A stretch of 64,000 nt of DNA from Anthostomella pinea (GCA_963556695.1 CAUWAG010000012.1:930001-994000), one strand, 5' to 3'; counted from the first letter of the stretch, positions 1-11,505 are shown. Notes: generated by a model not told the origin, from the letters alone. Numbers and translations are program-made.

Positions 1-818
1 CTGTCGTACGGCTTTTGCTTGTTGATCAAGTTATTAAGTAAATTATAGAAGATGGTCGTCCCGCCCATAATAGCTTGCTTTCCTTAACAATTAAAATTGT
101 TCCGAGAGAGACTGCTCCAACGCAGTTGTTCCGGGGCCCCCCTTTGAATGATCCGATCCAATCGGCTTCCCATCCCTCCGGTCTTCTACATCCACTCCGT
201 GGTTGTTACAGTCACTCCGTTCCTTTGAAGTCACTCCGTTCCTTTGCAGTCGTTCCACTCCTGCGCGTCCCGTGGTTGCAGTTGGGTTCCCGTGTCTGGG
301 GTAGTGCATTTGGGTATCGTCACTTTGATCACGCACGCGGCTAAGCCGGCAGGTGTCAGGTTGATGAATTCTAGCCGGCTTTACATCTTGATGCATGCAC
401 GGATTTGCTATTCCCAGCCCCTGATCGACCGTTGGACGCCGATCGGTGTCAACGGCGAGCATAGACGCAAGGGGACGTGCATGTTGGTGCTGGTTTAGAC
501 ACCCCTGGAGGTACTCATACCACTGCAGAGTGATCTCGTATCTTCGTTGAACCTGCTAAACCACATGGCACAAGACCCTCGCACTTTCTAACGCGGTCTG
601 CATATTCCCTTAATGGCAGGTTTGATCAAGAAAGCGCCGGAGAGAGATGGCTTAAATAAAGGAGCTTGCGGGTAAAGGGTAGATCCGCTCAACCGTAAAT
701 CACAGAGTGCTAGGAAATTGATCAATATTGCACTATGATGTCAAGTCGAATCTCTCTCTCCTAGTCAAGTGAAATCTTGTTGAGATTATGTTAAAAAAGC
801 CTGAAGACGCCAATTTGC
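1..818. other. No gene recognised
   Basis: No convincing coding sequence, RNA gene or repeat is seen here. Open frames in this stretch overlap one another on both strands and show no known domain. Short direct repeats of a 'TCACTCCGTTCCTTTG' type occur around 205-250. Confidence 0.5.
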
Positions 819-1259
819 TTAAGTCAAAACAGAGCCGCGTGTGCTTCGTCGGGTTCCGATGGACTGGGGCGCGTTGGATACAGGCGACTTTCGCTTCTTT
901 CGCTTTCCAGTCTTTGGCTCCGGGGGTATAGTCTGTGCCTTGACATATAAACCAAGATGCCGACTTCGACGGGGTTTGAAGGATTCTAGTGCCGATTCCA
1001 CCACTCCTGAGCCAGACGTAACGCCATCTCCACTCTGTATTGCTAGGTGTAGTTTTGGGGCCGTATCACTGCAGCCGCTTTGCCTCCTTCTTTGCTTCGG
1101 CTGAGCTTGAGGCTCGGTGCCACTCAAGGCATCCTCGCGTTTTCTCTTCTCCCTTGTGTCTTTTCTGGCATCATCCGGATTGTCATCACGCTTTCTCTTC
1201 TTCGAGTCTCCAATGGCCTCATCCTTAGTTGTCTCGGACAAACTCGTCTCCATCTCCAT
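819..1259 (-). CDS. Lysine/arginine-rich hypothetical protein, probably a 3' fragment
   Basis: A 146-codon frame with an ATG start; the frame stays open upstream to about position 1360, so the true 5' end is probably an exon further upstream. I do not recognise the family. The protein is very basic, with KKRKRDD, REKRKRE, KQRRRQ and KRKKRK clusters that resemble nuclear localisation signals, and it has no membrane segment. It could be the tail of a nuclear or DNA-binding protein or a transposon-derived open frame. The next feature downstream is the gypsy gag on the other strand. Confidence 0.3.
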   Translation of the reverse strand: MEMETSLSETTKDEAIGDSKKRKRDDNPDDARKDTREKRKREDALSGTEPQAQPKQRRRQSGCSDTAPKLHLAIQSGDGVTSGSGVVESALESFKPRRSRHLGLYVKAQTIPPEPKTGKRKKRKSPVSNAPQSIGTRRSTRGSVLT

Positions 1260-1627
1260 AACGGACAGCTGTCCCAGAACCCACCGTGCTCTAAGCTCTT
1301 TGCGACAACAAGCGGCCTCGGACCGTCGGTACGCCCGTGTCTCCTTGAGGAATTAGAGGATGCTGCGATTCTTTGCTTGTAACATCTCGAGCTCTTGTTG
1401 GGCGGCTGTCTCGGTTGTCGTAACCGAAGAGGACTGTGACCAGTTAACACTTTCCAGCTTTTCCCACGCCTTGCGATGTCGCGGCTCTGCGAGTTTCATG
1501 GCTACCGCGTGCCTGTCCCGACACCAATAGACGTAACTGAGATATTCAACCCAGGTGGTCCAGTCGTCTTGCTGGCATGGATCTTCGGAAAGCCGGACTG
1601 GTTGTGTGAAATGATGCCTGCCACTGA

Positions 1628-2881
1628 ATTACTGTACATGAATACTTCTGCCAGAAGGTTCCATCTGAACCCACCGAGAGACTCCAACGCGAGACAGAGG
1701 AAGAGAGCCAAACCACCAATACAGGTGCAAATATCACCCCGCACGAAGAATCTGCTTCGGCCCCGGCACTGTTTGACAGCTATCATTCGCCTACTGGCCT
1801 TGACGCGTCACCAGGCCCCACGCAGCCATATCACGGCCCCCACGCAAACCCACCTGCCATCCCTACCATGGGACCACCTCTCGTACTGAAACGCGCCGCC
1901 GGCGCCAAGTTGTTCGAACACTGGCCGGTCTGGTCCGGCGATCGCGCCACCTACTTGACGCATCACCTGACCATCAAGAGCATTATTTTCAACGAGGAAC
2001 TTCAAGATACTCTCGGGAACAACCAGCATGTATGTAATTCCGTATACCGCAGCATCCCCGAGTCCCACAAGGTCAGAATCACCGGCTGGATCCAGGACCG
2101 TATAGAAGATCCGTCCCTTGCATAGAGTATTGAGGACTGGCTCACCGTCCTGGAGACGGCCTTCCTGCCTCGGGATGCCCAGGAACGCGCCTCTCGCCAG
2201 TTGTATACCGTTCACCAAGGACACGCCCAACCGCTGGCCGAGTTCCTGGCCGTCTTTGATGCCCTCTGTTCACAAGCCCGCAAGCTAGCCCCGACCGGGC
2301 CAGCCAAGGTCCACACAGCCACCGAGGCATTTGCCCCCTACCTGCGCAGAGCTCTGGCCAACCAGCTCGAAATCTCCCGCACGGAATACGAGCCGTTCAT
2401 CGCCAAGGCACAGGCTCTAGCCAATAACCTGGAGGCACTGCCGGAATTCCACTCCTCTAAGGGCGCGCGGAAGGAGTGGTACATTACCGACAAAATCAAC
2501 CCCAATGTCATGGCCCCAACTCAAGGAGGCATACCGAATCACGCAGACCCCGGAGGCACGCCCGCAGGGGCTGTCGACGCCAGTGGCAACACGTACATGG
2601 GCGGGACGCCAGGCGTTGTCGGGAACCTCGAGACTAGGCTGTTCAACCTCGAGCACCGCATCGGAGGACGGCAAGGACACGGGCGTACGAGGGACACACG
2701 TCCAAAAGCACCACCTATCACGGCTACAGAATATCGCAACCGCGAATCTGCTGGACGCTGCATCCGCTGCGGCAAGAATCCGTCGCACAGGTTTGGCGAC
2801 TGTGACTACACAGGCTTTGCTCGCCACCCTTTGGCTGCCAGCAGCAACGACAGCATTTCACCCGGTTCGTCAAAAGACTAG
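1628..2881 (+). pseudogene. Ty3/gypsy retrotransposon Gag, broken by one in-frame TAG
   Basis: The frame is open from about 1628 to 2881 except for a TAG at 2123-2125. The first in-frame ATG is at 1868. The C-terminal part has a CCHC zinc knuckle (CIRCGKNPSHRFGDC, near 2758-2802) that would bind nucleic acid in the capsid. The Gag-like body and the following protease/RT frame identify a Ty3/gypsy element. The TAG sits where a Gln codon (CAG) would be expected, in a CpA context, so a C-to-T change as in RIP is a plausible cause. Pol begins about 80 bp further on, in a different frame. No 5' LTR was found upstream. Confidence 0.8.
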
Positions 2882-2961
2882 CCTCTGAGCAAAGTCGAGC
2901 TCAGAGGCTAAACACGGATGTTTTCGGAGAGAATCTGCACCAGCCACCGTCACAGGAGCAG

Positions 2962-5590
2962 ATGGAAGCAGCAGAGGAGAGGTTAGACAGCGTGCCGTTT
3001 CTCATAGATACGCTGATAGACAACACATTCTATACCTCTGCTCTTTTCGACACGGGATGCTTGCCCTATGCCGCATTTAACAAAAGCTTTGTAAACCGAA
3101 AACAACTCCCACGCACAAAAATCAGCCAGCGAGAGCTACAGCTCGCTGCAGACGGCGACGACTCCAAGTTTCGAAGGGCCAATTCCAAGTCTTCCCGCAA
3201 TATCGACCAGATGACCTACGCTACCATCGACATCAACGGCAGGCAGGAGCGTGTTTATGCGTATATCATCCCGGGCCTCCACTACGATATCATCCTCGGC
3301 AAGGGATGGTGCGAGCGCAACGATGTCCACTACAAAGCCAAGAAGCGCCAGCTACGCGTCGGATCACCAGGCAACAGGGTAAAGGTTCGCGAGAGCGGTT
3401 GGATGGATAATCCACATGTCGTCGAGAGGATCAAGTCAATCAAAACCGCACACCTTGTAACAGCGAGAATCTTCAACGCTGAGATCAAAAGAGCAAAGAG
3501 CGACAAAAGCCCCATTTCGATCGGTTCCGCTACTATTGAAGACATCAACAAGGCGTTAAGAAAACTAAACAAGAGGAAAGACAAGCCTACGCTACACTCG
3601 CTCAAGGACCAACTCCCAGAAGCCCTGCGGGACGAGGCGCAAAATTTCATGGACGATGACAACGGAGTGGTACCTCCTCACAGACCCGGATGGGATCACG
3701 CTATCAATGTCGAGATAGACGACCAAGGGCGACCAAAACGGGTTCCCTATGGACCACTCTACGACATGTCCAGAGAGGAACTCCTGGTATTGCGGAAGAC
3801 ACTAACCGATTACCTTGACAAGGGATGGATCAGAGCAAGCGCGTCGCCAGCAGGCGCCCCAGTGCTCTTCGCACGCAAACCAGGGGGTGGTCTACGTTTT
3901 TGCGTCGACTACAGAGCTCTAAACGCCATAACGCAATCCGATCGGTACCCCTTGCCCCTGATACGGGAAACGCTCCGCCAGCTGACCAAGGCAAAATGGG
4001 TAACCAAAGTAGACGTTCGCGCAGCATTCCATAGACTGAGAGTACGGGAAGGAGATGAGTGGAAGACAGCGTTTAGGACGAGGTACGGTCAATTCGAATG
4101 GTTGGTCACCCCTTTTGGCCTCTGCGGCGCACCGGCAACCTTCCAGCGTTATATCAACTCTATGCTTCAGGACCTGCTTGACGTCTACGCATCGGCTTAC
4201 ATGGACGACGTAATCATCTATAGCGACGGGACATACGAGGACCACATGGATAAGGTCAAAGTCGTCGTCCAGAGGCTGGGCAAGGCGGGCCTCCAAATCG
4301 ACATCGAGAAATGTGCTTTTGCTGTACACGAAATCAAATACCTCGGATTTGTTATCCGAACAGGTGACGGCATTAGCGTTGATCCCGACAAAGTTGCAGC
4401 TATCAAGCAATGGGAAACTCCAAACAACGCCAGCGCTGTCCGCTCGTTCCTTGGTTTTGCCAATTTCTACAGGGAGTTCATTCCCCTCTTTGCCACCATT
4501 GCCGCGCCTCTCAATCGCCTGACTAGGCATGGCGCACCATTCATCTGGGGAAAAGATGAGGAGAAGGCATTCCGAACACTCCAGGACCACTTTACTAGCG
4601 CCCCATTACTTATGATGTTCGACCCTGACCTCGAGACAATCCTCGAATCAGACGCATCCGGGTATGCTATCGGCGCTACCCTCTCCCAGACCGATACCCA
4701 AGGACGCCTTCGCCCGGTTGCCTTTTTCTCTCGCAAGCTAACACCAGCAGAAGCGAACTACGAGATATACGACAAGGAACTGTTCTCCATTGTTGCCGCC
4801 ATGGTCCACTTCAGGGGTAAACTACGCAGTGTCGCAACAAAGTTCTTTGTGCTTTCAGATCATAAGAACCTGCGCCATTTCATGACAATCCAGAAACTTA
4901 CAGAACGCCAAATCCGGTGGTCAGAAATCCTCTCCCAGTACAACTTTCAGTTTACTTTCAGAGCAGGAAAAGACTCCGGGAAGCCAGATTCCCTGTCCCG
5001 CCGTCCCCAAGACCGCATCAGAGAACATGACGAACGTCTCAGGAATAGAGAGTTCCAGCTGATCAAGGAAACCTGGTTGTCACCATGCACCGAACATTCT
5101 CATGACGCCGCCGATATTCACGCTATTACTGTGGCCCCAGTGAACACAAGGTCCGGACAACGGATAAGCCCAACAGCCCACGCCGAAGACACTCTAACTA
5201 TGCAAGACAAGCTGAGCGCGCCACCCCCAGGACAGCACATCTTTACTAACCCCGAGCTCCAACACCTTTGGGATGAGGCTATAAAGTCTGACCAGACGTA
5301 CTGCAACATTTATGCTAGTGTTGCAAGAGGAGACAGAGCATTACCCCCCGGCCTAGGGATTGACGTACAAGCCGTTGACTGTGAGATAGAAGGTCGGGGA
5401 GTCCTCTTGTATAGGGGATCAGTCTGGATACCTGACCATGAGCCCCTTAGAACGGCATTAGTACAACAGACGCACGACTCGCATATCACAGGACACCCGG
5501 GAAGGAACATCACAGGATGGATCTTGTAACGAAACTACTTCTGGCCTCAGCAGTATAAGACAGTACGACGCTTCTGCAGGAACTGCAATG
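2962..5590 (+). pseudogene. Ty3/gypsy Pol: protease, reverse transcriptase, RNase H, truncated integrase
   Basis: An 855-codon frame (2962-5529) with aspartic protease motif DTGC near residue 31, reverse transcriptase with the catalytic YMDD at about 4198-4209, RNase H beginning DASGYAIGA near 4654, and the start of the integrase HHCC zinc-binding region (HDSHITGHPG). It stops at TAA 5527-5529, but the same frame continues RNYFWPQQYK up to about 5590, where homology ends inside the integrase CxxC. The related copy on the minus strand at 26839-28990 has CAA at the stop position, so this is a nonsense change of Gln. The integrase core, chromodomain and 3' LTR are missing: another repeat in opposite orientation begins at 5588. 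Non-functional. Confidence 0.93.
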
Positions 5591-5944
5591 CCTGATCTAG
5601 CTGCAGGGCGTGGACCACGAGATCTCTAACAGGCGATGTTTCCATAATATTAAAAGCATACCTGATTCGCATATCTTCGCTACTGGCACAAGTGATTCTA
5701 TGCTTTTTTCTCCACCAGAATCGGCTTGCGATCGTGCTGCTTCTGGGGTATTCGAGCCAGCCGAGTTTATACCTTGAATCACTTGAACAGCTCTATTCGC
5801 CAGGCAGGCCAAGCACGTGAATGCGTATTCATGGGAGGCGTAAACTTCGTCAATGTCTTCGTCGGGAGGAGCCTCCGCCTTCCTCTTGGTACCCTTCAAC
5901 ATGGGGATGGTGTCCCAACAGGGGATGTTAGATATCGAAGCCAT
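5588..5944 (-). CDS. 115-aa ORF sharing its C-terminal module with the Gti1 chimera
   Basis: From ATG 5942-5944 the frame runs 115 codons to TAG. The first part (MASISNIPCW..., KGTKRKAE) is unlike anything I recognise. From about 5877 down to 5588 both DNA and protein closely match 24616-24905, the tail of the WOPR gene (shared words DEDIDE, HEYAFTCLA, SNTPEAARSQADS, ICESGMLLIL). The match ends exactly where gypsy pol homology ends, so this module lies at a rearrangement or insertion junction. A short related stretch also occurs at 44742-44850. It may be a small gene family or part of an unrecognised mobile element. Function unknown. Confidence 0.45.
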
Positions 5945-7490
5945 TTTAGATGTAAAGTTCAACTGGAAGCGGTAAACAGCCCTATTGGTATACAGGTTGC
6001 GCACGTAAAGCTAACCAGGAAGGAAACGGAGTCAATTGAGCATTAGCCGTAAAAGAAATTATTCGTGAGGTATTCGTGATAATTGTGACGGTAGTAATAT
6101 GTCATGTACAAGGTGTATATATGGTGACATTTAGAAAGGGGATGAGAAAAGTATTTTAAGATTAGCCGTAACCATTTCCTCTCTTAAATAAGAAAAATGT
6201 CATAATAATAACATTAAATCAGTTTTAGGTCCCCTGTTTAATAACTATAGGTTTTAGTTATAAAGCTTGTTTACCAGGTCGCATTAAAATTCAAGAAATC
6301 ATAGGATATCAAGCATTATCATGTAGCCTTCAGCTTGTTCCAGGCCAAAAAGATGCACTTAAAACGGTTAAGCAGCCGATGGGCGCGCCATGGTGCTGCA
6401 GGCCAGTGGCTGGTTCAGTAAATTTGGGGGTTACTGGAGCCTTGGCGTGTTCCTAGGGGTCCAGGAGCATCAGTGTTGTCCCTCTGAGTGGTTTCATATA
6501 GATTTCATCATGGTCCCGGTTTCTTAGCTTCATGGATTCTGTTAAGTCAGTGGTTAAGCTTGCCCCTAGTGCTATGATGTGAGCATTGGAGCATTTTAGC
6601 ACCTTTGGTAAAGGTAGAGAAACGGCGCCTTAAGTCCGATGAAGCCATAATGTATCCTGATAAAGCCAGCCAACTGAGGCTGCTGTAGAGCGGCACAAAG
6701 CCGTCTTGGATCGTCGCCACTCAGATTCTGGGGCTTGGGTCTGAATCGGGTATCTAGGCCAAGATCGAGTGACGCGATATTTATAACATATCGTATGGCT
6801 TCTCTGCTAGACTCAAAGGAGAGAACAAGACCCAAGATTGCTCCCAGCTGGATCAGTGTGGTCCTATCGATCAGTCACAGCCAACCAATCCTAGTCGCCT
6901 GCGACGAGACCAAAAGGTTGCAACTCTGCTGTATTGGTGTTGTTGATGTGGAGAGGTGATGGTGTCCGTGTGCACCAACGAATGACGTGCCATTCCCAGC
7001 CCCTGGTTGAAACCGTCGATAGATTGTTCAGCTATCTGTTTAGCCACCCATTCTACCGAATGGTGTGCGCTATGATAGACTCGGATGCCTGAACCATAGT
7101 TTGAAAACGAATGATTCAACAATGACCATTAAAACCCGACAGGCGCTTTCTGCTTCATAGGGTGGCTGTATTGCATGTGAGATACCAAGTATATTCATTC
7201 ATAAGCCAAAGGTCCACCCTGGTCTCTGGTCTATTTGTGAGTCATCTTGATGGTACCCTCACTTGCGCATCAAACTACTTAATTAGTTATCACAGGCGCC
7301 ACGCCACGTAATAATCATCGTGGTGTTATCCATCAGTCATAGCCAACCATTCCCAGCTGCCCCTTGACTTGCCTTATAACCTATCTCTTGATCAACCGAT
7401 GGCTGGGATAATGTGAACCCATGAGGAGCTTGTAATAGTCTGTTCATGAGTCATCCTGATGATGATTAACTCACCGTGATCACAGGCAGA
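5945..7490. other. Gene-free stretch with one short dispersed repeat
   Basis: No supported gene. A segment at about 6908-6957 (read on the minus strand) resembles parts of 11175-11259 and 62519-62600, so it is a fragment of a dispersed repeat. 6040-6330 is AT-rich, as expected of decayed sequence. Confidence 0.5.
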
Positions 7491-7581
7491 TCATGGGATG
7501 AATTGGACAACAGGCAGGGAAGATGAAACAGGACCATGAGTAGGGACTGGATCGTGAACAGAAGCTGAAGCACGGGTTGGA

Positions 7582-7741
7582 TGTGACAATCAGGCCTGCA
7601 GCTGCGCTGGTCAGGGCTGATGGTATGAAATATCTAGATTCAACAATATCTAAGGAAGAAAAGGCAAGGTCGGAAGAGAACGGGGAAGCTAGGGGTATAT
7701 ATGTACATGAATATGTGGAGGTATTACGTAATACCGTAACA
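7582..7741 (-). repeat. Solo LTR (160 bp) of the gypsy family, TSD TTGGA
   Basis: Read on the minus strand it begins TGTTACGGTATTAC and ends TGTCACA, the standard TG...CA ends. It matches the LTR adjoining the gypsy pol at 26649-26806 along its whole length. It is flanked by a perfect 5-bp duplication, TTGGA at 7577-7581 and 7742-7746, which is strong evidence of retroviral-type integration followed by LTR-LTR recombination. It lies inside the repeat 7492-7888. Confidence 0.95.
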
Positions 7742-7784
7742 TTGGAACTGGATCGTGAGCAGGACATAAAATGAGCTTGGCGTC

Positions 7785-7853
7785 CTAGCTTGGTTTTTCC
7801 TAGCTTGGTTTTTCCTAGCTTGGGTTTTCCTAGCTTGGTTTTTCCTAGCTTCC
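7785..7853 (+). repeat. 15-bp tandem repeat, four units plus a partial
   Basis: Unit CTAGCTTGGTTTTTC occurs four times with a single mismatch and is followed by a partial unit CTAGCTTCC. The matching position in the related repeat (about 62155-62180) has only one unit, so this is a local expansion. Confidence 0.9.
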
Positions 7854-7888
7854 GACGTATACGTAAATGAGTGGCCACCGTTTACATA

Positions 7889-8165
7889 CAAGGCGCATGC
7901 GATGGTCGCACCTATTTGTTCCGGGACGGGAAACACGGGCGCAGCCACGAGGGGCTTCCACTTACCTGACTCCAGCAGGGCACTCCCATGTGTGTATATA
8001 TAGTCCTGTGCTCTCTTTCACCAAGTCGACTTCTGTTCCTCTTCTCTCTCCTTCTCCCCATATGTCGTTATCTCTCCCCAGCTTACCCCAGCATACCCAA
8101 GAGGCACGCCCTCCCGCTCCATTCACACCCCACCGCACGACGCAATCTCGCATATACACGAGAAG
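7889..8165 (+). promoter_or_regulatory. Promoter-like stretch: TATA box and pyrimidine-rich tract
   Basis: GTATATATAG near 7993 is followed by a long CT-rich tract (about 8010-8100), the usual layout of a fungal promoter and 5' UTR, and then by an ATG in fair context at 8166. This is inference from composition only; the gene it would serve appears truncated. Confidence 0.35.
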
Positions 8166-8288
8166 ATGGCGCCGGCACGCTGGACAGAGGACGACGAGAA
8201 TAACCTAAAGGCCCAATTTCAGGTTAGCCGTTCCCTTGTCGATCTTCTCGCTGCTGTGGGCTCAGACCGGTGGAAGGTTTCCGTTTAA
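8166..8288 (+). CDS. Short ORF, possible first exon of a Myb/SANT-like protein
   Basis: ATG at 8166 opens a 40-codon frame beginning MAPARWTEDDENNLKAQF, with RWTEDDE resembling the start of a Myb/SANT helix, and a later GSDRWK. A GTTAGC donor-like site follows codon 19, so the first exon may be shorter. No downstream exon was recognised before the repeats begin. Probably a truncated gene. Confidence 0.3.
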   Translation: MAPARWTEDDENNLKAQFQVSRSLVDLLAAVGSDRWKVSV

Positions 8289-8766
8289 CATGTTGCTATC
8301 CTGAGTGATTCTACCATATACGAAGAATTTGCGAGTGCCATATTTAGATCCAGCGCCTATAATAGAAACAGACGTACAGTACAGGATTTAAATAGGCTGA
8401 CGTGTCCAGATACACAGGAACTCTACCTGCATTTAGAAGCGACAAGCGCCCTTACCCATGGCCTTCTAAGTCCAATTAAAGCCTCGCCTTAGCTTGCAAC
8501 CTCCCCAGGTCCTTCTTTATCTCCCGTTTGGTTAATTTCAAGGCTTCGTCAAGCCTACCCTAGCCTTGCTAAACACAGTCGCGGCCGTAACCTTCTACTT
8601 TGTCCTTTAGGGGGCTCTATATCCTTTGCTTCTGGTGTAAAACTAACACATGAGCGTCCCCGATCGTTGTCAAACAGAGCGTAGGGGCTTTTAGATGGAT
8701 GAAAACGTATATTCTGGTGTAATCCCTGTTGTTGTTGTATCTGTGTGAAAATCCTGCTGTGGGCTA

Positions 8767-8849
8767 AGTGGCCTAAAAATGCCCTATTGGCCTTGTTGGT
8801 GCACTGCCACCTTCCTGAACGCCACGGTGGCTTGCGCGCCATTCAACAA
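8767..8849 (+). repeat. 83-bp dispersed repeat (partner 61684-61766)
   Basis: An 83-bp segment beginning AGTGGCCTAAAAATGCCC and ending GCCATTCAACAA is nearly identical to 61684-61766, differing at only about three positions, while the flanks are unrelated. It is therefore a recent or conserved dispersed fragment. Identity of the parent element unknown. Confidence 0.9.
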
Positions 8850-10071
8850 TCGTCCTTAGCGACTTTCTCTATTTTTAGTCATCTCGGCTTCGTCATCGGC
8901 GCATTTCTTTGTCAATTCTGGTTCAGTTTATAACCTTGTATTAAATACCAAAGCAATCTATCATGTATATGTTCCGATAACATAAACAATAAAGCATGAA
9001 GCTAACTTTGAATCTTCAAGCTAGCGTTTCATTTTTTCTTTGCAGCTTATTCAAATAATAGAAGATCATTGGCCCATGATCTCGATGCTGTTAGAGAAGG
9101 GAACCCCGCTCGAGTCGGGAGGGTGCAATGACCGTAACGACATTCTGCTCACGCGTAACATGGCTTTAAGACACCGGCTACAGACGAGATATAAGACAAG
9201 TTGAGTCGTCACTTCGCCAAATAGAGGCTGTGATAAAGATGCGGTTGAGTACGGATAATCCAGCGAGAGAGGACTGGTATGCAATCGAGAATCGGGGAGG
9301 CTTCTGGGGACGGCAGAGAGAGTCGCTAGGGGGTTGACGGCTGTGGTCGCGGTGAAGAAGCGCCGTCTTATTCAAGTGCTTCAAGTTCTTGTGGGATACA
9401 CGAGCCGCAGGCCATTTTGATCATAAGGTAATGTAGATAGGTTGGTAGGCTTATAATGGGCAGGATACAGTCGAAAAGACTGTACACGAGAACACCAGGC
9501 TTAGTGTATGAGCAAACTGGTTGTCGCATGGCACAGCAAGAACTTGACGGAACCACAAAGCGCCGTGGTTTTTTTTGGCAGATTTGCCAAGTGCTAAGGA
9601 TATTGGTGTGGGCCGCGCGCATGCAATAACAGATGCAGGCGCACGGATGAAAAATAGCAGGAAAGGTGTTTTGTAATACCTGAAAACCAGTGGCTGGTAG
9701 ACATGTCATTTCAGTAAGTACACCATGTATTATCCGAATTAATGACCTCACGATTGCACCTTTGGCGGAATCTCCCATATACCACATTTGAAGGCAATTC
9801 CCGCCACTTTCTGCATTGACATTGGCGATGTGGCCTCCTGCAGTATGATGTATGGCTAACAACGTTGACTACAAGCAGCCCAAATATCCAACCCGTTCGT
9901 CAAACCCAGACAGCGGCAACTGCCGACAATCATCAACGATGCCGGTGCCAAGTCTGACGCAAGGACCGGCTATATATCCTCGAAGTCTTTCCATCCCTTT
10001 GAGCCCAGACCATGAGATGTGTACCACTATAAAATATCGAGCTGCCACGCTTGATATTCCGACATCCTTTA
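8850..10071. other. No recognisable gene
   Basis: A minus-strand open frame at 9368-9862 (164 codons, Cys-rich, no domain I recognise) and several overlapping frames are present, but none has family support. Left unassigned. Confidence 0.4.
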
Positions 10072-10446
10072 TCAACTGTAGTCCTTCTCTTTTTCCCACT
10101 GAGCGTTGGCCTCGTTGATTGTGACGTTACATCTCTCAACTGTCAAACATAGCTCCCGTGTGTGTTTCTGAGCTGAACGGACGAGTGGTGCACATTGTTC
10201 GTTGAGTTCTCGAAAATATGCAGCCTCTGCTCGAAGCCGTCCGTTTTCACGAGACAGCTCAGTGATCAGATCCTCACGGCTCGCTATCGGTGCCTTTTTA
10301 GCTTTCAGATTCTCGGCACTCATATCGAGGACTGTCGTGGTGCTGCTAAGTCTTTTAATTTCAATGTCCGTTGGCGTAAGAGAAGGCTGTGGTCTGTGGG
10401 TGACTTTTGGTAGTGACCTGAGACTTAAACATGGTGGTCGACTCAT
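10072..10446 (-). CDS. Small coiled-coil protein, 124 aa
   Basis: An uninterrupted 124-codon frame from ATG 10444-10446. Residues 1-45 are low-complexity and Pro/Ser/Thr-rich; from about residue 50 on it is a predicted amphipathic coiled coil (DLITELSRENGRLRAEAAYF onward, then an LxxxVxRCxxxxxxA region). No signal peptide or membrane segment. I do not recognise the family. It resembles in size and layout three other small coiled-coil genes in this window (35589, 43876 and 62829), without clear sequence identity to them. Probably a real gene, because it has an ATG, a stop and no nonsense codons in a region where most frames are broken. Confidence 0.5.
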   Translation of the reverse strand: MSRPPCLSLRSLPKVTHRPQPSLTPTDIEIKRLSSTTTVLDMSAENLKAKKAPIASREDLITELSRENGRLRAEAAYFRELNEQCAPLVRSAQKHTRELCLTVERCNVTINEANAQWEKEKDYS

Positions 10447-10544
10447 CTTGGAGGTATTGAAAGCCGGATGGTACTTGAACGTGAAAGAAGTGAGTTTTGT
10501 AACGATTTAGTCATCTAAGAGCCGATATAAGTTTACCTCTTTAA

Positions 10545-10771
10545 CCCTGTCGGTGGAGGGGTGACTCCAGCACTTGCGATATCTGTGAAAGTATGCTTTT
10601 AGGCTTTTTATACCGCACTAAACGTATAGAAGTGGAAATCCGACGTTTACGAGTATGTAAGTCAATTCTAGATATGGTCCAGTTCCAGCTTTCTCACGTT
10701 ATTAAATGGTCTAACAGAAGTCGTGCTGGAAGCGCCAAAAGAGCAGCTTGTTTAAGACACATAAGTGGCGC
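10545..10771 (+). repeat. Dispersed repeat, about 225 bp (inverted partner 30884-31102)
   Basis: The reverse complement matches 30884-31102 over its whole length (shared stretches around GCGCCACTTATGTGTCTTAA, AATTGACTTACATACTCGTAA, TATACGTTTAGTGCGG and CACCGACAGGG). The flanks differ. At the other site it abuts the end of a SINE-like copy. No coding capacity was recognised. Confidence 0.85.
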
Positions 10772-11174
10772 ATGTACTTCAAAATAGAGAGATCTAAATG
10801 ATACCCAAACAAGGATCTATAAGTCGTTCTGGAAGCGCCGCTGATATTGCAGCTGGCCATCATAAAGTATTGAGCACTCATCATAAGCTACGTTTACCCT
10901 TTCATCATGGGCCTTGCTGCTTGGGCGTAACGGGGCAGTTTTGCGGTGCTTTCGCCTGTCGACTGCCGAGTTACATGGCTCTTTCCGTTCTGTTATAGGT
11001 GGGGCATACTGGCGTTAGTGCCAGTACCCCGAGACATCAAACACGCGATGTGCATGCCTGCCCAAGAACTGGAGAAGGATATTTTCACACGGGCGGGCAA
11101 CGGACCAATAAATCCGGGATTAATTGATCTATGCCCCAGGAAAGGAGATGATTCAGTCGCCAGCGACTATGTGG

Positions 11175-11259
11175 CACATCCACTGCAGCTGCGCACCACC
11201 TCCAGATCTTCCACATCAATAACACCAGTGCAGCATATTCGCCTCGCTTCTGGCCTTCC
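11175..11259 (+). repeat. Dispersed repeat fragment (partners 62519-62600, 6908-6957)
   Basis: The core CACATCCACTGCAGCTGCGC is identical at 62519. Sequences then remain similar for about 60 bp (CACCACCTCCAGA... and an AATAACACCA motif). A third, shorter copy lies on the minus strand near 6908-6957. Confidence 0.75.
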
Positions 11260-11505
11260 TGCTGTGCAACAAAGCCCAACGCTGTTCTACCCAGTGATTT
11301 TGGCGCAGGACCAACAGTCTTGCCGGGCCTACCTCGCGGGCCGCGGTGGGTTTCCACCCGCAGAGCTAGATGAGTGTTGAGGCCAAAAGCTGTCTAGCAG
11401 TCGTTTGTGAAATTGAGACTTGCTTCCCGGCACGTACGTGCGGTGGCTCACTACCATTAGCTGTATTCTCGCTGCCGGACACTGCAGAGCGTCACGAGGG
11501 GGAGA

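Larger units (their letters stand above)
7492..7888 (+). repeat. Dispersed repeat, copy 1, interrupted by a solo LTR
   Basis: 7492-7581 and 7742-7888 together match 62031-62197 (shared stretches around GATGAAACA, GTGGATCGTGAACAG/CTGGATCGTGAACAG, GAGCTTGGCGTCC and ACGTAAATGAGTGG). The second copy is uninterrupted at the LTR insertion point and so approximates the empty site. The left part contains degenerate 18-bp units encoding an ELDHEQ-like hexapeptide (see 35147 and 41315). Element type unknown. Confidence 0.75.

Noticed and set aside
1476..1889. 137-codon plus-strand frame upstream of gag
   Set aside because: Overlaps the gag frame in another phase; the gag phase carries the plausible composition.
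3919..4590. Minus-strand 223-codon open frame inside the gypsy RT
   Set aside because: Antisense shadow of the reverse transcriptase frame; no domain.
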